This document shows, piece by piece, positions 60,137 to 64,000 of a stretch of DNA of 64,000 nucleotides. The position numbers and the translations under genes are program-made. Positions within the stretch are counted from its first letter, which is position 1. Each line of letters starts with the position of its first letter. The notes beneath the pieces were generated by a model. It had not been told where the DNA came from, did not search any database, and saw only the letters and a program-made list of their open reading frames with translations. Source of the stretch: Branchiostoma floridae (lineage: Eukaryota > Chordata > Leptocardii > Amphioxiformes > Branchiostomatidae); NCBI RefSeq assembly GCF_000003815.2, contig NC_049980.1:20679037-20743036 (forward strand), written 5' to 3'.

Positions 60137-63100
60137 TTAATGCCCCCCCTTCCTGGCGATGGCCTCCCTGATCTGCCTGTCCAGCTCGGTGATGATCCTG
60201 TCCTCGTGTGTGTACACGCCTGTCCGCAGCAGCGTGTCCCGCTCCTCGATCAGTCTGGTCACGTGATCATCTATCATGGAGGTGTCATCCTCCGCCACCA
60301 GCGGCTGCATGTGCTCCAGGTGTCCGTCAGACGCCCGTCTGGTGTCGGGGACAGGTGCCGGCGGCTGCTCGGGGATCCTTTGGTCTTTCAATCTACAGAG
60401 CAATCCAAGACATGCATTATCATAATTAAAGTCTACATTGTCTCCAACATATTCAAAGTTGAGCAATTTCTTCAGAAACAGGGAGAGAATAGTACACAAT
60501 TTGCTTCCTGCAGTTTGCTTGGCATTTATCACATATCTTCCAGTGCTTGTAGATGGCCATACCTGAAGCATGTTAAAGAATTGATCACATTTATTGTTAA
60601 GGGTATGGGTCCATTCCTGTGTGAGTGAAGTAAAGTCAGCTTGTACATGAAGAGCTGGCCTTTACTAAAACGATCCCAGAGCTGTGCAATACTAGAATTT
60701 CATCATGTGGAGTCATGTTGGCTCAACAGTTAGGTTGTTTGGCCCCAAAGCAAGAGGTCCCGTATTCAAATCTGCTTAGTAATACATACATTGTACCACT
60801 GATCATGTGCCCTTGCACGACTTTCTAAACTCCACCTAGTGTAAAATTGGGTATCCGACTTTGGTTGGCGAGGTAAAAGGTGGTGGAAAAGGAGGTGTGG
60901 GCTCTGCCTTCCAATACTGTGCACAGTGGATGAAACCCCACTGCCCCTACAGCCTCATTGTTCTCTACCCAAGACATGACCAGTAAGACTATGAGGCTTG
61001 GATTCTGACCTGGTTAGCTCTTCCTTGATGGTCTCCAACTCTTGTTTCTCTGCCTTAACAATCTCCTTCTCCTCAGCTGCAAGGTAGCGCAGCCGCATGT
61101 GTTCCAGCTCCTACAGCAGGACAAATGTGTTACCAACATCTTAAAGTGCACAATGCATCATGAATGGACATTTAATGCAGTAGAAGGGGAGATGGAAAAT
61201 GATGCTGACACATCTTTACAAAGGCTTTTTTGAATTTTTGTTTCAAGATCTTAATTGGTTGCATCCCTTTTCAGAAATAGATTCACTCAGTGTCAAACTG
61301 TAAGTACTTTAAGACATCCTTGTTAAGATTAATCATCTCAAAATAAGAGTAAATGTCTATCACTTTACTCAGTAAGTCCAGACACCTGTTGTTGCTGCTT
61401 GAGCCTAGCCTTAGCATTGGTTTGTTCTCTCTGCTTGAGTCTGGCTAGTTCCTTCAGCGCTCTTCCCCACTGCTGCTTGTAGTGGAGCTTAGACTTTGCC
61501 ACATAGTCCAGCTTTCTCTCCAATTCAACCTAAAATTGAGTGTTAACTGTTGTAAACCAACAATCTAACTTGTTTTCCTTACTACAAATTTTAAGACTAG
61601 GATAAGAAAGTTTTCAGCTGATGGAAACACACACAACAAACCTACAAAGTAGGTAATATTGGAAAGTTAGTGACCTTCTCTAGTGTCATGAGGTTGATCT
61701 CTGACTGCAGTTTGTACTCAGGTTTTCCTGCCTGCTGTCCTCGGTACTCATCAAAGTCCTTTTCCTTCTGTTGTACACGCCTCTCTGCCTCCAGCAACTG
61801 GGATGATATAAAGATGGTCAAGCTAAACTATACTGAAATATTTGGACTACCTTTGAATGATTGATTAAAAAACTTACAAATGTAACACACAAAAATGACT
61901 TTCACAAAACATGATGCTTTCATACCTGTTCACGTAGTCTCTGGTTGTGTAGTTCCAATTCCCTGACTTTGGCCCTGCAAACAGAAGTTATACCACAGTA
62001 AGAAAGCAAAGTCAGGAAACTTCAGTTTGCAAGTAATGGCAAGATCAATATCTGGAAATTTTTATGATGTTGGCATAGATGTTCTGAGAAGGGACACAAG
62101 TCTCGAGGATGACAGCATGGGAAAGGCAATGCTCGACAGAGTCTACTGGGCTGCTACAGTGGTTCGGGTGGCAGGGGTGGAGCGACACCCGACATAAGTC
62201 AAGTCAAGTCAAGTAAGTACACACAGATTTTACAAATTAAAATGTGTAGTTGGAAGGCTGAAATTGCACATGTCCCACCTCTCAAGCTGCACCTCATGGT
62301 CACAGTCCTCCTTCAGTCTGCGCGACGCCTCCCGTAGTTCCGTCAGCGTACGCTCGTGATCCCGTTGCAAGTCAGCCTTCATACGAACAACCTGAGGGGC
62401 CATTGGTGCAAAAACTGTACCAAATCCTATCTTCTATGACAGAGCACACTTTTGAGCTTTCACTACCTTCATTTTGATTAACAAGATACATGTATATTTA
62501 GCCGTACTATTATCTCAAAATCGACCTTCTCTCTTACTTTTCTCCAATATGTTTTTGGGATATACAAATCACCCTCTATAGAATATGTGGAGAATATCAA
62601 CAGGTTAACAGCTAATGCCTTTATTGTTACAAAGATTTCTCTTGTGGTTGTCTCATTGTTACACCTTCATCACTTCATTTCCAAATCCTGACATGGTTCC
62701 CCCACCTCTGCCTCCCCTGATGTCAGCTGTTTCTCTCTTCTTTCCAGGTCAGCCAGAGTTGTGCGAAGCTTCTCCTCAAGTTGTTGATATTCTGTGAGCT
62801 GAGAGCATGTTCTTGAATTAGTAGTGGGGCTTATGATGCATTCTAAACTGATGCAGATTGCATTGAAATAGTACAACTTGATATTTTCCTACTTCAGAGA
62901 GGATTTTGACGGCTTTACTGACTTTTGTAACACTTTTTATCAACATAATCATTAGTAAAAGAATGAAAATATATGCCTTGCATGTTGAGATTGAAGTCTA
63001 TCTTACCTTTTTCTGCACCAAGAGTTCTCTCTCCCTGTCTCTTCTCTTCCATTCCTCTGCCAATGCCTGCATGGTCTGCAGCTCCTTCTGTTTTAACTGA

Positions 63101-63898
63101 GGGGCAAAACAGGAGCCTGAGCCACAAAGTAGGATTTCTCCATGGCACAAAGTTCAATAATAGAAGAATGATGTATATTTGGCACAAATGTGTGTGTTGA
63201 TTAGATAATATTATCATATTTCCAGGCGCCGCGGACCAATCAGATGGCCCTTGAAACTTTGCATATGCTTGTGGAGTTTTGTAGCTTGATCTTTAAATAC
63301 TTCATTGCACCCACTGGAAGACTTAAGACAAGCTGACAAAGCATCAGTACTATTTCAAATTTTGGTTATGACCTAAGTATATTGCAATCATCAGAAAATG
63401 TATTTTGGTGTGATAAGCACTATTTAAAGGTAAGCTCCCTTAGCCATGTTGTCACCAATGTCACACTGGTATGCTTGCTGACCTGTGACTCAAACATGTT
63501 CTCTTGCTGTTCCTTCCACATCTCCAGCTCCATGGCCATCTGGTACTCCACTGTCTCACGGGGATCTGCAGGGGGTGGGGTGGGCACAGGTGCAGGGGGA
63601 GGGGCTGGCACTGGGGCAGGGGGCTGGGACACAGTTGCTGGTGGCGCTGAGGCAGACTGGCAAAATAAACATACAAATCCATGTACAAAATAGTCCCATA
63701 GACACATTTCAATCAATATACATTGTATAAACCTATCCATCATGATTGTCAATAACAGAATCTTTAAAGCAACCAAAGCAGAGAAAAATATCAATAGGAT
63801 TGGTCACCTGAGATGTGTCTGAGCCAATCAGGATCTGCTGTGTAGTCACCTGACCAAGGTCCTCCAGTGTCATGACAACATACACCTCTCCAACCTTC
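60137..63898 (-). CDS. CEP120: Centrosomal protein of 120 kDa, C-terminal half (continues past the right edge)
   Basis: Exons in the window: 63898-63808, 63656-63483, 63096-63007, 62798-62706, 62391-62279, 61974-61926, 61797-61675, 61529-61386, 61110-61010, 60392-60137. All phases agree. The first visible exon ([17 protein letters not shown]) looks like the end of a C2 domain. A proline-rich linker ([18 protein letters not shown]) follows, then about 300 residues of charged coiled coil, ending [20 protein letters not shown] and then [16 protein letters not shown]. That ending is the CEP120 signature. CEP120 acts in centriole elongation and ciliogenesis at daughter centrioles. The 5' exons with the other C2 domains lie beyond 64000. 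The identification rests mainly on the C-terminus. Confidence 0.82.
60708..60990 (+). mobile_element. tRNA-derived SINE in the last CEP120 intron
   Basis: A tRNA-like head has box A tggctcaacagttagg and box B ggtcccgtattcaaatc. It is followed by a body with cacgactttctaaactccac and gtaaaattgggtatccgact, a module that recurs in SINEs of marine deuterostomes. The 3' end near 60990 is approximate. Confidence 0.65.
62078..62215 (+). mobile_element. LINE 3' relic with (AAGTC)n tail in a CEP120 intron
   Basis: Plus-strand 62078-62197 reads [20 protein letters not shown], then [13 protein letters not shown] and a TAA stop. The pattern of a short helix followed by DR-x-xW is like the C-terminus of several LINE reverse transcriptases. 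It runs straight into three copies of aagtc. It is antisense to CEP120. Confidence 0.5.
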
Positions 63899-64000
63899 CT
63901 GAGGTTGCTGTGTGGACCAGACAAAACCAACACAAAATGACAAAACAGCCACAGATAACCCTGTTTTTCTTACAAACTTTTTACATGTACATGTTTTTGC

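Noticed and set aside
1-64000. tRNA, rRNA or other structured RNA genes
   Set aside because: Only degenerate tRNA-like SINE heads were seen; no intact cloverleaf was recognised.

Overview
The window reads as an intron-rich chordate genome, most likely a cephalochordate (amphioxus, Branchiostoma). The grounds are small exons with GT-AG introns, conserved animal genes that resemble their vertebrate orthologues at roughly invertebrate-chordate distance, an abundance of the palindromic word tacatgta, and a high density of short TIR elements and LINE/SINE relics. The species call is an inference. There is one 100-N assembly gap (55494-55593).

Layout, left to right. (1) Positions 2332-22678, minus strand: a 24-exon gene for a protein of about 1,967 aa with a B-box zinc finger, coiled coil, extended Tudor domain, long low-complexity linker, second extended Tudor and C-terminal CCHC knuckle. 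It looks like a TRIM/RNF17-like Tudor protein, plausibly of the germline piRNA/nuage type; I know no standard name for this order of domains. (2) A 778-bp head-to-head intergenic space (22679-23456). (3) Positions 23457-37031, plus strand: a complete 12-exon SNX27 orthologue (539 codons; PDZ, PX, FERM-like) with a 3' UTR running to about 39.37 kb. (4) Positions 41038-44928, minus strand, convergent with SNX27: a complete 7-exon SLC25A46 orthologue (389 codons). (5) Positions 47087 to about 55967, minus strand: a PRDM-family gene with a zinc knuckle, SET/PR domain and four zinc fingers; its 5' end is not resolved. (6) Positions 60137-63898 and beyond the right edge, minus strand: the 3' part of a centriolar coiled-coil gene, best match CEP120.

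The gene models were built by hand from ORFs, splice-site consensus and reading-frame phase. For SNX27, SLC25A46 and the Tudor gene the exon lengths sum to a multiple of three, and all junction phases in the PRDM and CEP120 models agree.

Most other recognisable sequence is mobile-element debris: hAT-like MITEs with 8-bp target duplications, a family with CAGGGCTC termini, a 702-bp element with 42-bp perfect terminal inverted repeats, two intronic hairpins, LINE 3' ends and tRNA-like SINEs. The two most unusual items are the domain combination of the Tudor gene and a 52-bp tandem array in the PRDM gene that copies a SET-exon/intron junction eight times, leaving six intact decoy splice donors beside the real one.
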